Made by a program: the position numbers and the translations under genes. This document shows positions 33,800 to 45,639 of a stretch of 64,000 bases of DNA, one piece after another. Source of the stretch: Diadema setosum (lineage: Eukaryota > Echinodermata > Echinoidea > Diadematoida > Diadematidae). The first letter of the stretch is position 1, and each line of letters starts with the position of its first letter. Location of the stretch: NCBI RefSeq assembly GCF_964275005.1, contig NC_092701.1, positions 32,755,919 to 32,819,918 on the forward strand. Direction: 5' to 3'. The notes beneath the pieces are model-generated. The model searched no databases. It was not told the origin of the DNA and saw only the letters and a program-made list of their open reading frames with translations.

Positions 33800-35244
33800 A
33801 TTAGTATACGCTTTGCCTGTAGTATTGGAATGTTTACTTTGTTCTGCTGTCTTAAATAAGCTTTATAATCATTAACGAATTTAGACTTCATCCATTTCCT
33901 TTCTAATCTCTTTCGTTATCTCCTTAGTCAATGGACATGTTCAATATATCAACGACCAAATGATCTCATTTTCCTATAGTACTAATTGAGACATAGCAAT
34001 CCAAGACATCATTGATAGACTGACTGTTATATCTTACCATGCAGTCCCGATCATCTCCATGATCGTCACTTGAGATACACAATATGTACCTTGTAATGCC
34101 ACTTCTCTGAAGTGACAACCTTCATGAGGTTGCACTTAATAACATAATGATCTGACATGCCTCTGTCAACCATATTCAACTGTTCAATAACTTATTCTTG
34201 AGATTATTAAGTCCAGGATGTCTCCTCGGCTGTTTGTAGCAGAAGCTACATGCTGCGGAAAACCTGCGGATTCCGTGGCACTCATTATCTGTCGGTTTGA
34301 TGATAAGGTGGGTTGGTCAATGTGCATACTGAAGTCACGAGAATGGTCATGTCCATTCAGTGAGGAAAGCTGTCCAGAGAACTTATCAATCTCGGTCAGG
34401 AATGCATTAATGGTGAAACCATTATTTTAGCTGCAGATTGTGGTGGTCTGTAGACATTTACTTGCGCTGAACACATGGGTATATTCAAATGTCGTTAAAG
34501 AATCAATTCGAGTTCTTTTGAAGTTTAAAGTTCATCGTATCTTTGAGAAGTATCCCAATTCCTCCATGTGGACCACGATGACGCGTGATATATCGAAGAA
34601 GAAATACCCTGGATGTTTAAGCTCTTGGATGACAGTGGGATCATCCTAAATTACCAGGTCTCTGTGACGACAAATAGATCAGCATCATTTTCAATACAAT
34701 AATCATGTGTTTCAATTGTTTTGTAGCCTAGTGACCTATAGCATTCCAAAGATGAAGCGACATAATATGTGCGGGACGCTGAAGGAGTAGGTTCTCCCAG
34801 AGCTAACTGACGAAGATTCTCCAGATTAAATGCGGTCTGTCCCGAATAAGTCCTACCTGCTCTGAGACCAACGACTGGACTGGTCGGAACAACGCTGATA
34901 TTCCTCAACTGTTTCCTCTGTCCACCTCTCTTCCCTGGTTGTGATGCTCTGACGTTGAGATCAGAGGTGGTTATCCATAGTGTCTCTGGAATTTTCCCTC
35001 TACCACTCTTTCCATACTTATGTAAAATAGTGTCCAAGTCAGATTCGATGGCTTCCAAAGATAGACGTTTCCAAACGGGGTTACACAGCAAAGAACAGTC
35101 GTGCACTAAACGCCCATCATATCCATCGTGACCATGAAGATGAGCAGACATGACAGATGGTCCAGGATTAGGATGACAAAAGTCGCCTGACACTAACAAT
35201 GTAACCTTGCAAAATGGCACTTGAATGGCAGTAGTATATTTCAT
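33800..35244 (-). mobile_element. LINE ORF2 5' fragment with endonuclease region
   Basis: The longest frame (35244-34651) has a hydrophobic start, a CHPNPGP motif at residues 23-29, then a linker and the start of an APE-type endonuclease: CYRSLGYKTIETHDYC then ADLFVVTETW. Further decayed pieces of the same domain follow at lower coordinates: GILL-like and 'HVDQ'-like parts, RGDILDLIISR near 34200, and KVNIPILQAKR near 33805. Several frame changes and stops separate them. Reverse transcriptase and 3' end are absent, so it is truncated at the 3' side, which is unusual for a LINE. CR1/L2-like by motif. Confidence 0.75.
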
Positions 35245-35270
35245 TTCCCGGAAATTCGCACCTCATTTAA

Positions 35271-35395
35271 TTTTCGGATGAAGGAATTTCTCAAATGACA
35301 AATCCTCTATTTCATTTTCGGATTAACGAACCTTCGGAATAAGGCATCTTAGCAATCATTTACGAATTAATAAACCTTCGGAATAACGAATATAC
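35271..35395. repeat. TTCCGAAGG-type repeat remnant
   Basis: Several copies of ACGAACCTTCGGAATAA and TTTTCGGATTAACGAA, as in the MITEs at 7316 and 53373, but without clear ends. It directly abuts the 5' end of the LINE fragment. Confidence 0.6.
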
Positions 35396-36635
35396 CATAT
35401 TCACACCTTGAATTGAATTGAATTGAATAACTGAAACTGCACTGGTCTTGCAGTCGAGACACAGTGAACAGTTCCAGCACGTTTATTTTCATATTGCACT
35501 TGACATCAAAATGCATCCAAAAAAAGAATACAAACCAAGCAAGATACAAAATATGTCATAAGTCGGGTCATGAACAGAAAGTGTGTCAGCATATAACATA
35601 ATGTACATAAGACAATTCTCTATGACTTGTGAAATATGATGGAACCGCAAAAGCAAAGCTTGTAAACGCAGGTTCCATGAAAAAATACCGGTGTAAATTT
35701 GCTATGCAATCAATGGAGATAGGACACAAAGTAATAATGACGAAACGATATGAAAGCTAAAATATCAAAGTACAAAGGGAAACAGAAATAAAGGAGAAGA
35801 AAAAGAAAAAGTGAAAAAAAAACAAACAAACAAGAACCCAAAGAATAAGAACTGAGTGAAGATATGGCATAAAAATACACAAGTATATACGTGCACATTA
35901 CCTATAATCAACTTCATAATGAGTTCAAAATGTTCACACGGTTCATCCACGGTCCTTCTCACATTCCCATCTTTATTAACCTACTTCTCAGGTTCACTTT
36001 TATTTGGGGAAAAAGAGACAACTATTAGAACAAGACTGCCGCAACTTCTGTCCAATAGCTGAATAATATTGAGACTCTATAATGATAGCCCTACACAATA
36101 AATAGAAAATGTATAACGGCAGTAAGGAGGTTAAAAGGATATATAGTATGTTCTCCCAATTTGCATAGTATGTAGGACTGATGTATCCCTGATTTGTTGT
36201 TCTCTTATTGTTTTAACTGAATGGCAACGGCGTAAATCCGTACTGAGGAGTGGGGGGGGGGGGGGATGATTGGCGATAGTCACCATCACCACGATTACAA
36301 GCCCATAACCGGACCGGCGCAGCCTGGGGGGGGGGGGGGGAGCTTGCCCCCCCCCCCCACACACACACACACACACACACACTTTACAGGGATCAAATGT
36401 CCCACTCTTTTCCATGCAAAGTGGGAGGGAAGTGGCAGCAAAAATATGACGACTTTTTGTTCTTGTTTTTGTTTGTTTGTTTTTCGTTGTCAGCCGACTT
36501 TCAAACACGTAGCGCAGCCCTGAATAATACCCAAATAAATTCAATAAAATGCTAATAAGGATATCCATTTCTTGAATAACGTAGTAGATATTTTCCTGTA
36601 GCTATTAATAAATTGTATTCTTCAATTTTCTTGAT
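35396..36635. other. No gene recognised
   Basis: AT-rich sequence with a short (TTGAA)n patch at 35409-35427, runs of G at 36250-36264, and G, C and CA runs at 36327-36382. Open frames here are low-complexity. Confidence 0.5.
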
Positions 36636-36799
36636 TTAAGTCAGTAAAGCAATCATCACAGGGGCATCGTTCCGTTTTAATGATGGGGGGGGGGGGTAGG
36701 GGAGGGACTTTGAGTTTGAATATCTGTGCGAGGGAGCGGAGCGGCCTAGCGGGGGGAGGGTGCCACACGAGGAAAATTTGGCATTTTCAGACCTCAAAT

Positions 36800-37527
36800 T
36801 CAGCGATCCGGTGCACACTTTTGGTGAAATTTGGGATTTTTTCCTATAAAAAAACAAGTAAGAAAAAGAAATATTCATAGATAATTGAATGACTACATCG
36901 TGGTATTTCAGCTCTTGCTCCGCCTGTGCGACATCACTGTGAAGGCCTAAATAGTGGGACCTATCACCGGCGTAGCCAGGATTTGATCTTAGGGGGAGCG
37001 ATTAGATGCGAAGGCGACATCACTGTGAAGGCCTAAATAGTGGGGCCTATCACCGGCGTAGCCAGGATTTGATCTTAGGGGGAGCGATTAGATGCGAAGG
37101 AGCGATGCGAGAGAGGGGAGAGGGTGTGGGAGGGGGGTTTCCCCCTCCCACAGTGAGAACTTTTTGCATATTGATGTTGTAAAGGGTGCAATTTGATTCA
37201 TTTTTTTTTCAGCGATCTGGTGCACACTTTTGGTGAAATTTGGGATTTTTCCTATAAAAAACAAGTAAGAAAAAGAAATATTCATAGATAATTGAATGAC
37301 TACATCGTGGTATTTCAGCACTTGCTCCGCCTGTGCGACATCACTGTGAAGGCCTAAATAGTGGGGCCTATCACCGGCGTAGCCAGGATTTGATCTTAGG
37401 GGGAGCGATTAGATGCGAAGGAGCGATGCGAGCGAGGGGGGAGGGTGTGGAAGGGGGGTTTCCCCACAGTGAGAACTTTTTGTCATATATTGATGTTGTA
37501 AATGGTGCAATTTGATTCATTTTTTTT
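36800..37527. repeat. Two-unit tandem repeat with inner duplication
   Basis: Unit 36800-37210 and unit 37211-37527 share CAGCGATC-GGTGCACACTTTTGG, GACTACATCGTGGTATTTCAG, CACCGGCGTAGCCAGGATTT, GATTAGATGCGAAGG and CAGTGAGAACTTTTTG. Within the first unit a stretch of about 86 bp (GACATCACTGTGAAGGCC to GCGAAGG) is itself repeated at about 36927 and 37016. A decayed transposon interior is likely. Confidence 0.8.
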
Positions 37528-37566
37528 TGCGTGTTCTATCGACTTGAAACAGTCCAACATGTTTAA

Positions 37567-38550
37567 CCCTATTAAGCCCAAGCTATTTTGACCCCTCGCA
37601 GGCCCAAGGGGGGGGGGGGCACATTGTGCCCCCCCCCCCTATATAACTTTTTTATTATTTGATGTATCATCGTCATATTTGGCACGTGGGTAGAGTAACT
37701 CATACTCTACATGACCATACATTTGAATTTTCACAAGGTCACCCATGGAGGGCGCTATTAACAAAAATATAAAGAAATACATAGGAAATATTCTAAAAAC
37801 ATGATTTTTCGGTATAATTTCTCTATCCCCATTATATATGTCTTATTATAGACCAATCATTTTCATATTTGCCACAAATGATAAGCAAGTGGAATTTTAT
37901 TGTTTGTTATGTTAGAAATTTCTCAAGGTCACCACATGGGGGCGCTATTCATATCAACATAGTGATACATTATGAGACCTGAGATGAAGTGTTTGGGATG
38001 GGAACATGTATAGTTATGACATTTCATATTTGCATAATAGTGGAATTTTGAGATTACAAATTGATAATATGATAAACTAATGATATTAGAGGCATAACTT
38101 TGGTGAAGGAATCAAAATAACTCAAAATATAAGGGCAATCTGTAGAAAATATTATTGTTTTCAATTATCTCTATTATATATATTGTTTTATGCCTTTGTC
38201 ACCTAAAACAAAGGAAATAATAAGAAAAACTTTCCAGGACCATAATTACTTCAAATTTTGCTTCTTCAACAAATTTCAGCCAAGAAACACCCATTTCATA
38301 CACTGTAATGCTGTTAAATGAAATGGGAACAGAAAAAAGATGCAAAATCTGACTGACATGGTTGTCAGTTTATGGTTGCCATGGCAACCAGCAACATCAA
38401 ATATAGCTAAATTATATATCATAATGTTTGCAATAAGATTTTAGGAAAAGTCACCAAATTTGGTTGAAATCGGATTAAGGACGAAGGAGTGGCAAACGAA
38501 AATCTGGTAGGGGGGCACAATGTGCCCCCCCCCCCTTGGGCTTTATAGGG
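37567..38550. mobile_element. piggyBac-type non-autonomous element
   Basis: TTAA at 37563-37566 and 38551-38554 flank ends CCCTATTAAGCCCAAG and CTTGGGCTTTATAGGG. TTAA target plus CCC/GGG termini is typical of piggyBac relatives. Just inside, GGGGGCACATTGTGCCCCC and its near-copy at the other end form a second palindromic part. 984 bp with no transposase visible. Confidence 0.85.
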
Positions 38551-38639
38551 TTAAGGTTGCAGTACATTTTATGTAGATTATTATTGAACAATTTTGCCTA
38601 TAAAATGGGAGAGAAACTTCTTGTCTTAATTCTTACACT

Positions 38640-39735
38640 AAAGATCATGAACGCGATCATGAATTTTGACATTGTACAGTCCAAAAGCGGCCGTTTGTAT
38701 CTAATTTTTTTTTCGCTTTGGAAATTAAGGGGGGCGCACCGGGCGCATTTGCTGGCAATTTAATACTGGCAGCAACATCAGGAGAATGACATAACGATTA
38801 AATGCGAGCGAGCGAAGCGAGCGAGCTTGAAAATTTTGACATTTTACAGTCCCAAAACTGCCGTTTGTAGCTACATTTTTTCGCTTTGAAAATTAAGGGG
38901 GGGGGGGACACCGGGCGCAACTGCTGGCAATTACCCGGCAGCAACATCAGGAGAATAGCATAGCGATTAATATAATGCGAGCGAGCGAAGCAAGCGAGCT
39001 TGAAAATTTTGACATTGTACAGTCCCAAAACGGCAGTTTGTAGCTATATTTTTTCGCTTAGGAAATTAAGGGGGGTGGGGCGCACCGGGCGCAACTGCTG
39101 ACAATTACTGGCAGCAACATCAGGAGAATGACCTAACGATTAAATGCGAGCGAGCTTGAAAATTTTGACATTTCACAGTCCAAAAACTGCCATTTGTAGC
39201 TATATCTTTTTCGCTTTGAAAAATAAGGGGGGGGGGCACCGAGCGCAACTGCTGGTAATTACCCGGCAGCAACATCAGGAGAATGGCATGACGATTAAAT
39301 GTGAGCGAGCGAAGCGAGCGAATCGACTTGAAAATTTTGACATTTTACAATCCAAAAACTGCCGTTTGTAGCTGTACTTTTTTCGCTTAGGAAATTAAGG
39401 GGGTGGGGGCGCACCGGACTCAACTGCTGGCAATTACTGGCAGCAACATCAGGAGAATGACATAACGATTAAATGCGAGCAGGGAGGTGTTTCTCTTCCC
39501 ATCTCCCTGATGCGAGCGAGCTTGACAATTTTGACATCTTACAGTCCCCAAACTGCCGTTTGTAGCTATATTTTTTTCGCTTTGAAAAAATAAGGGGGGG
39601 GGGCGCGCACCGGGCGAAACTGCTGGCAATTACCCGGCAGCAACATCAGGAGAATGGCATGACGATTCAATGCGAGCGAGCGAAGCGAGCGAGCTTGAAA
39701 ATTTTGACATTTTACAGTCCAAAAACTGCCGTTTG
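38640..39735. repeat. Satellite of seven units, about 171 bp each
   Basis: The marker GACATTTTACAGTCC (with variants) falls at about 38667, 38839, 39010, 39168, 39338, 39532 and 39707, so spacing is 158-194 bp. Each unit has GCGAGCGAGCGAAGCGAGC, AAACTGCCGTTTGTAGCT, a G-run, CACCGGGCGCAACTGCTGGC and AGCAACATCAGGAGAATG. Units differ by point changes and small insertions; one has an added GGGAGGTG hairpin near 39480. Confidence 0.9.
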
Positions 39736-40189
39736 GTTAATAGGTCTGAACCATTAATCTAAAGCAATGTTCATTAGATTAAAGGCGGTACTTGCATAAA
39801 TTATGGCAAAATATGGGAATCGACACCCGTTCCTTTTTTCTTTTTCTTTTTTCTGGAGGCAAACGAATTATACTAACTGAGCAAATATGAGCCAATATGG
39901 AGAGGGTAAATGCGTTGCAATTCCTACGACTGAAACTCGTACAAGGCTGTTAACGAACTCGTTTTTTTTATCTAGATCTTTGGGTAACTCATGCGGAGCT
40001 CGACGTGAGTCGTATCGCGCTCGGCATGGTGCACTCGTTCACGCCTACGTCCATGGCCCTACAGACTGTGTTGCATCAAGGAGGTGGGAAGAGCACCTCC
40101 CTGGTTGAATGCAGCTGGTTGCCATCTGGTAGTGTGGCTACGATAGTAGTTCAACATCCGAAGCATGCATTACGGTCGATATTGCTTTA
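39736..40189. other. Unassigned sequence left of hAT copy 2
   Basis: Moderately GC-rich around 39970-40190. Open frames exist but no protein family was recognised. It holds a hairpin GGAGGTGGGAAGAGCACCTCC near 40080. Confidence 0.4.
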
Positions 40190-40197
40190 CATGCATT

Positions 40198-41444
40198 CAG
40201 TGGCGTATCTAGGGAAAACGGCGCCCGGGGCAAGCGAGAAAATTGCGCCCTTAATTTCTGAAAAAGTGTTCAACCCCAACCCCATCCCGGTAGGGACTTT
40301 AAACAAAGTCCACATGATATGCTTTTTCAAGCACTGAAAAGGGGTCATTTTGAGGGTGATTTAAATGTAATGAATTTTGATAAATTTTGGCGAGCGAGCG
40401 CAGCGAGCGAGCCGAAAATTTGTGTATTTCAGCTTACAAAAATGGAATTCTTGTCATTTTTTGCTTATTAAATATTACAATTCTAATCAAGATATAGTGA
40501 CGGCCTTATATAGATAACGATTTATACCAACAAGCTGAGGACTTTAAAAAATACCCTAAATTAGTACGCGCGAGTGAGCCGAAATTTGTATAGGCCTATT
40601 TCCGCATTATCATCACGTTTTGTTCTTATCTCTTTTTTTTTTCTTTGATAAATTTTGGCGAGCGAGCGCAGCGAGCGAGCCGAAAATTTTCGTATTTCAG
40701 CTTACAAAACATGGAACTCTTGTCATTTTTTGCTTATTACATCTTTTTATACAATTTTAATCAAGATATAGTGACGGCCTTATAGATAAACGATTTATAC
40801 CAACAAACTGAGGACTTGGAAAAATACTCTAAATTAGTACGAGCGAGTGAGCCGAAATTTGTATATTTCCGCGTCATCATTACGTTTTGTTCTTATCTTG
40901 TTTGATTTGTTTGGTTTTTTTTTTGCGCCCCCCCCCCCCCGTATGTTCGAAACCGTTGGCGCCTTCTTTTAAACCAATTGGCGATCGCTTCAGAACGAAA
41001 GAAATTGCAGCCGCTGCTCCGTGAAACATTTTGCCTGCTAAATATAAAATGACATGTGTGAACACAATAGACATTGTCATTTTGTCCGCGTCATCATCAC
41101 GTTTTGTTCTTACCTTCTTTTTTTATATAAATTTTGGCGAGCGAGCGCAGCGAGCGAGCCGAAAATTTTTGTATTTCAGTTTACAGAACATGGAATTCTT
41201 GTGTGAACGCAATGCAAAATTGTCATTTTGTCCGCGTCATCATCATGTTTTGTTTTTATCTTCTTTGATTTGGTTTTCTGCCCACCCTCCCCCCCCCCCC
41301 CTTCCGGGCGAGTTTCTTCTTCTTCTTCTGTTATTTTTTAATTTTTTTCTTCTTCTTCTTCGTTTTTTTTTTTTTTGCGCCCCCAAGGAGTGGCGCTCGG
41401 GGCACGTGCCCCCCTTGCCCCCCCCCCCCCTAGATACGCCATCG
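40198..41444. mobile_element. Non-autonomous hAT-type element, copy 2
   Basis: Left end CAGTGGCGTATCTAGGG, right end TAGATACGCCATCG (diverged from CACTG), flanked by the perfect 8-bp direct repeat CATGCATT (40190-40197 and 41445-41452). It is the 30180-31890 element in reverse orientation: its left 80 bp match the reverse complement of that copy's right end. Shorter by about 460 bp because it has fewer internal subunits. Confidence 0.88.
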
Positions 41445-41588
41445 CATGCATTGGTGTGCGAGAGAAGTACACGAGCGCTGCTAGCACTGTTCAGCAGTTA
41501 TGCTCTCGTCACGAGGCGGGCGTGCGAACGTCATGGCTCATGCATTACAGTATGTAGCCTATAACCTATAGGTGGGGATGCAGCTGGT

Positions 41589-41786
41589 CTGGTGCGACGA
41601 GACTACGAACAGTGGATGCGCGCGAATACACCGCCTATGATCCAGTTGTTTGTCGTTGTTTTCTTATTTTTTTTTTTTAATCGGTGGCAGTCTTCTTATA
41701 CGAAAAAAACAACAAAAAACTGCCACCGATCGTGGCGCCTAGCGGACGCGGTAGATGCGTCCACTGTTCGTAGTCTCGCCGCATCA
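41589..41786. mobile_element. 198-bp foldback element
   Basis: CTGGTGCGACGAGACTACG and ACAGTGGATGCG at the left pair with CGCATCCACTGT-like and CGTAGTCTCGCCGCATCAG at the right; inside, ATCGGTGGCAG pairs with CTGCCACCGAT around an A/T-rich loop. No coding capacity. Confidence 0.8.
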
Positions 41787-44120
41787 GATATATCGCTTGG
41801 CAAAGACAATTATTATCTCGCTGCATCATACGTTTAGCTTAACAGCAAATTACAAAAACAATAACTGCATTCTCCGCCTAGATTTTAGGCTATGCAATAG
41901 TCCATAATGCTGAAATCAATATCACCACATTTCTTTTTGTTTGTTTGTTTGTTTTTTGTTCCTACATCTTTTTCTTGGGAGAATTTCAGGGGGGGATATT
42001 TGTACAGGCCATCCCCCCCCCCTCCTTCAAAAGTGGGGGGGGGGGGGGATATATCCCCCCATCCCCCCGGGATTTACGCCCATGCTGAATGGCAAACTCA
42101 AACCAATAAACACACCCACTATGAAATATTCTGTGCATGTCACCGAGGTCGACATCACACCAATGTATACACATAGGGGAAAGAAGTAACATCAGAATGA
42201 TATACCGGTATGTAAAAGAGAATGAGGAATCATGTTTGTAGGCAGGAGCTTTATAGGCCACCCCACAAATTTCTGCCTTCCTCCATTTTTGTTTTGTTTT
42301 TTGTTTGTTTGTTTTTTTGTTCCGTTCTGTTCCATAGACCTTGTAAATGTTGGATGCATTTCCTCCACACTTGACAACGACCCTCCAGTTTTGCCCGCAT
42401 ACGTCCCATACGTGTATCAAATTCGGCACCCTTCAATTAATTTCAGGCATCGCGATAGTTACTAATAGCACGCACGCCAATTTAGACAATTATGTGTTAT
42501 CATAATGTCTGAAATCCTTCCGCAATTAAATACCGTGCCTGGTGGGGATCAATTTCGACGTTGTGTTCTCACAAGTCCTCTTAAAATTCGCATGTCACGA
42601 AAACGTTCTCCTTGTCCGCGTGAGGAAGACATTAACTTCTTACAAGTTTAAGGCACGGTCACAAATGCCTTTTACCACGAACGCCGTAAGAACGATTTTT
42701 AGATTATTTCGAAAGATCTTCTTATGAAGGCCGTACGAAATCAGCGTTCGTAGACCTTAAGCCTTTCGTAAGTTCGCAGCCTGGTAGATGATCTTGTCCA
42801 AGATTTCTTTCCACATTGTACGAGACCCGCGTTTCGTAAGATGGCCATACGAACATCCTAACAACAACGAAAGAACCACGCAATATTTTTGTAGAATTAG
42901 TAGACAATATTCTAGAAACCTCTAATTCTTGACATGATCGCAGTAACGCCTTCAGTTGTTCACATAAGGCTCTTACGGCGTTCGTAAGAAAGCCTTACGA
43001 ACGGAGATTCGTGCGGCGTTCGAACGACTCATGACCTTCAGAAGACGTTCGTAAGCTGCTCGTAATGAGTACACACAGAAATAAATTTATTTGTGTAATC
43101 AAAGTTGGATATTAGGGCGTATGAAGCCATACGCTGGAAGTTCTAATCGTCCCTCTGTTCATGGTGTTCGACGAGGAAGCATCTCCTGTCAAAGAAATAC
43201 GGGACTATCAACAGTCATGTTGTCGCCAGTACACGACAGCTGTTGCTTGCAACCGGACAAATAAACAAAAATTTGCAAGATCTTCTTACGAATGACTTGA
43301 GAATGCCGTGAGCTGCTCTTTGCTGCATATTTATATACAATATACATATATATATACATATATTGTACACATTACATGTATTGTAGGAAAATGTCTCCGC
43401 TGTCAATGCCGTTATAATATTTCATGAAATTTCATGTATCTTTGCTAGACGGCCGAAGGACTTTTACTACTAATGTACAATCGTAATCTAGTACCACTTT
43501 TAAGAGCGGTTCCATGACATTTACTCCTGCGACAGCTCCCATGAAATATTCACACCCTTAACCAAACATAAAACCTACCCACAAAACACAATCCTCACCC
43601 TAATCCTGATCCTCACAGCAAGATAAACCTAAAACCCTATCACAACCCTAACTTTAACCCTAAATCCATGGATGAAATAAGCAATTGTTGCAGGAGCAAA
43701 AGTCGCGTCACTTTCGATATCCTATAGATTTGTAATGACGATTGCGATGAAACCATGTTTTCCAGAATTCAGACATCAAATAATTGGAACTAATGACAAA
43801 CAATAATTGTTTATACCGAATGATCCGTTGTAAAATTTAACAAGGCGAATGCATTCCTCCATAGCGTCAAATATCTTCTTTCTTTTTTTTTTTTAAAGAT
43901 GATAAGACAATATTCAGCCTCCAATAAATGTTGGGTTATTTAGCTCATGGTCATTATCATTAAAAAAAAAATGTTTAGCATTTACTAAATATTGGGGTTT
44001 TTACCATTCATAATGCCGTCGTTAATGTTGATTATAATCATTCATTTGCTGATAGCCATAGAAATCGAACAATGTTCAGCCTTCACTAAATATTGGATTA
44101 GTACAGTTAATAATGTCGTC
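41787..44120. other. No gene recognised; G/C runs and CGTTCGTAAG-rich stretch
   Basis: Contains poly-C and poly-G runs at 42016-42068. Between 42590 and 43070 many variants of CGTTCGTAAG and CTTACGAAC occur on both strands, suggesting a decayed palindromic element whose ends I could not place. Between 43560 and 43670 there are scattered CCCTAA-like motifs. Confidence 0.45.
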
Positions 44121-44218
44121 ATTGCAACTGATTGACAAATTGCCCTACATCGACGTAAATAAGCACTGAATTGATCAGTGTTTCAGTAGTAGCCATGATA
44201 AAAAATCATGGGCGTACA

Positions 44219-44290
44219 TACTCGAGCAGGATTCGAACCTACGACCTCCTGATCACCGGACAGGCGTCATCTCCACTAGACCACCGAGCT
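44219..44290 (-). mobile_element. tRNA-like SINE head, minus copy
   Basis: Reverse complement of the 44412-44483 body, with the same A and B boxes. Its flanks also match, so both came from one element. Confidence 0.7.
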
Positions 44291-44411
44291 TTCGCCCGAC
44301 AGCAAGTGTTGGTTCTAATCCTTATAGCATGCAGCGGGTACTGCTTTGTTATTCAAATTCATGAAATTCTTCCGTCGAGATGTTTTCATTGCAACTGTGC
44401 TGTCGGGCGAA

Positions 44412-44483
44412 AGCTCGGTGGTCTAGTGGAGATGACGCCTGTCCGGTGATCAGGAGGTCGTAGGTTCGAATCCTGCTCGAGTA
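44412..44483 (+). mobile_element. tRNA-like SINE head, plus copy
   Basis: 72 nt fold as a tRNA: A box TGGTCTAGTGG, B box GGTTCGAATCC, T stem GTAGG/CCTGC, anticodon loop CCGGTGA. Position 33 is C rather than T, and acceptor pairs 1 and 72 do not match, so a SINE head is preferred to a working tRNA gene. Confidence 0.7.
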
Positions 44484-45453
44484 TGTACGCCCATGATTTT
44501 TTATCATGGCTACTACTGAAACACTGATCAATTCAGTGCTTATTTACGTCGATGTAGGGCAATTTGTCAATCAGTTGCAATGAAAACATCTCGACGGAAG
44601 AATTTCATGAATTTGAATGTCGTCATTGTTGAAGATAGTCATTTATGCTGATAGCCATACCACTACTTTGAGAGACCTTATGCGAGAAAGTGTTCTTTAT
44701 GAGAATGGTGATTACGCCATTTCTTCTACTCTCGTGAACTATTATTAACTCGGTTGGGTAAAGTTGTGGTGGTAGAACGTTTCACCTGGATCAGAGTGTG
44801 GTGAACTTTGGTGCCAGCAGTAATGACTTGTAGGTATAGAAAGGGTGGAAAATGGGGTACACATTGTTTCCTGCAGTAAAGAAATACGAATGATTCGATA
44901 GCAAAAGATAAATCTTAGACAACATTATATCAACACTTTTCGTAGGTCTCCTTCACGTTTTTCTTTCATTTTCTACACTTTTAAATCTGAAATATCAGCA
45001 TAATTACTATCAAGATTCAAGATTCAAGATTCAAATTCATTTCACTTCCATCAAATAAACAAAGAAATTATATACAATGTATATGCACAGGATATTTGTT
45101 ATGATAATTAACAAAGTACATATGAAATATGTATCAAATATAGTGTAGTTATGAAATATGAATCAATGTAGTGTATTCTTTAGTGAGATTGTGCATGTCA
45201 TGTATAATGTGTACTATTATCTGCTATAAGTGAAATATGAAAACAAATCAAATTGAAATTGAGTTAGAATAAGCCTGGCTTCTGCGGCTTCCGAATTCGT
45301 CGTATGTATGTGTGTGTCTGTGTCTGTGTGTATGTGTGTATGACATTTAATGTTTTATCTGTAAATTTCTTGAAATTTGAAATTTCTGTAGCCCAAAATA
45401 AGAGCAAAAGCAATCCATTTTGAATTTTACGTGTATGTACAAATGTATGTATG

Positions 45454-45594
<141 letters not shown>

Positions 45595-45639
45595 TATTAT
45601 GCATATGCGTATAGTCAGAAAGATATTAAATAGATTAGA

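Larger units (their letters stand above)
44121..44622. repeat. Inverted pair of tRNA-like SINEs
   Basis: An arm of about 170-190 bp at 44121-44292 recurs inverted at 44396-44583. Each arm carries a tRNA-like body (44219-44290 minus, 44412-44483 plus). A second inverted repeat (ATTCAAATTCATGAAATTC ... TTGCAA) flanks the plus copy at about 44349-44394 and 44575-44622. Confidence 0.85.

Noticed and set aside
34651-35244. Host gene of unknown function on the minus strand
   Set aside because: The NPGP motif, the TETW endonuclease signature and the decayed downstream pieces identify it as a LINE protein fragment.
38640-39735. Centromeric alpha-like satellite because of the 171-bp period
   Set aside because: Only seven units, G-rich, with no CENP-B-like box; the period match is taken as coincidence.
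40005-40337. 110-codon open frame left of and into hAT copy 2
   Set aside because: It crosses the transposon border and shows no recognisable domain; two other frames are equally open there.
43560-43670. Interstitial telomere
   Set aside because: CCCTAA-like words are scattered and irregular, not a tandem TTAGGG tract.
44412-44483. Functional tRNA gene (anticodon GGT)
   Set aside because: C at position 33, mismatched acceptor ends, and an inverted sister copy sharing flanks point to a SINE head.
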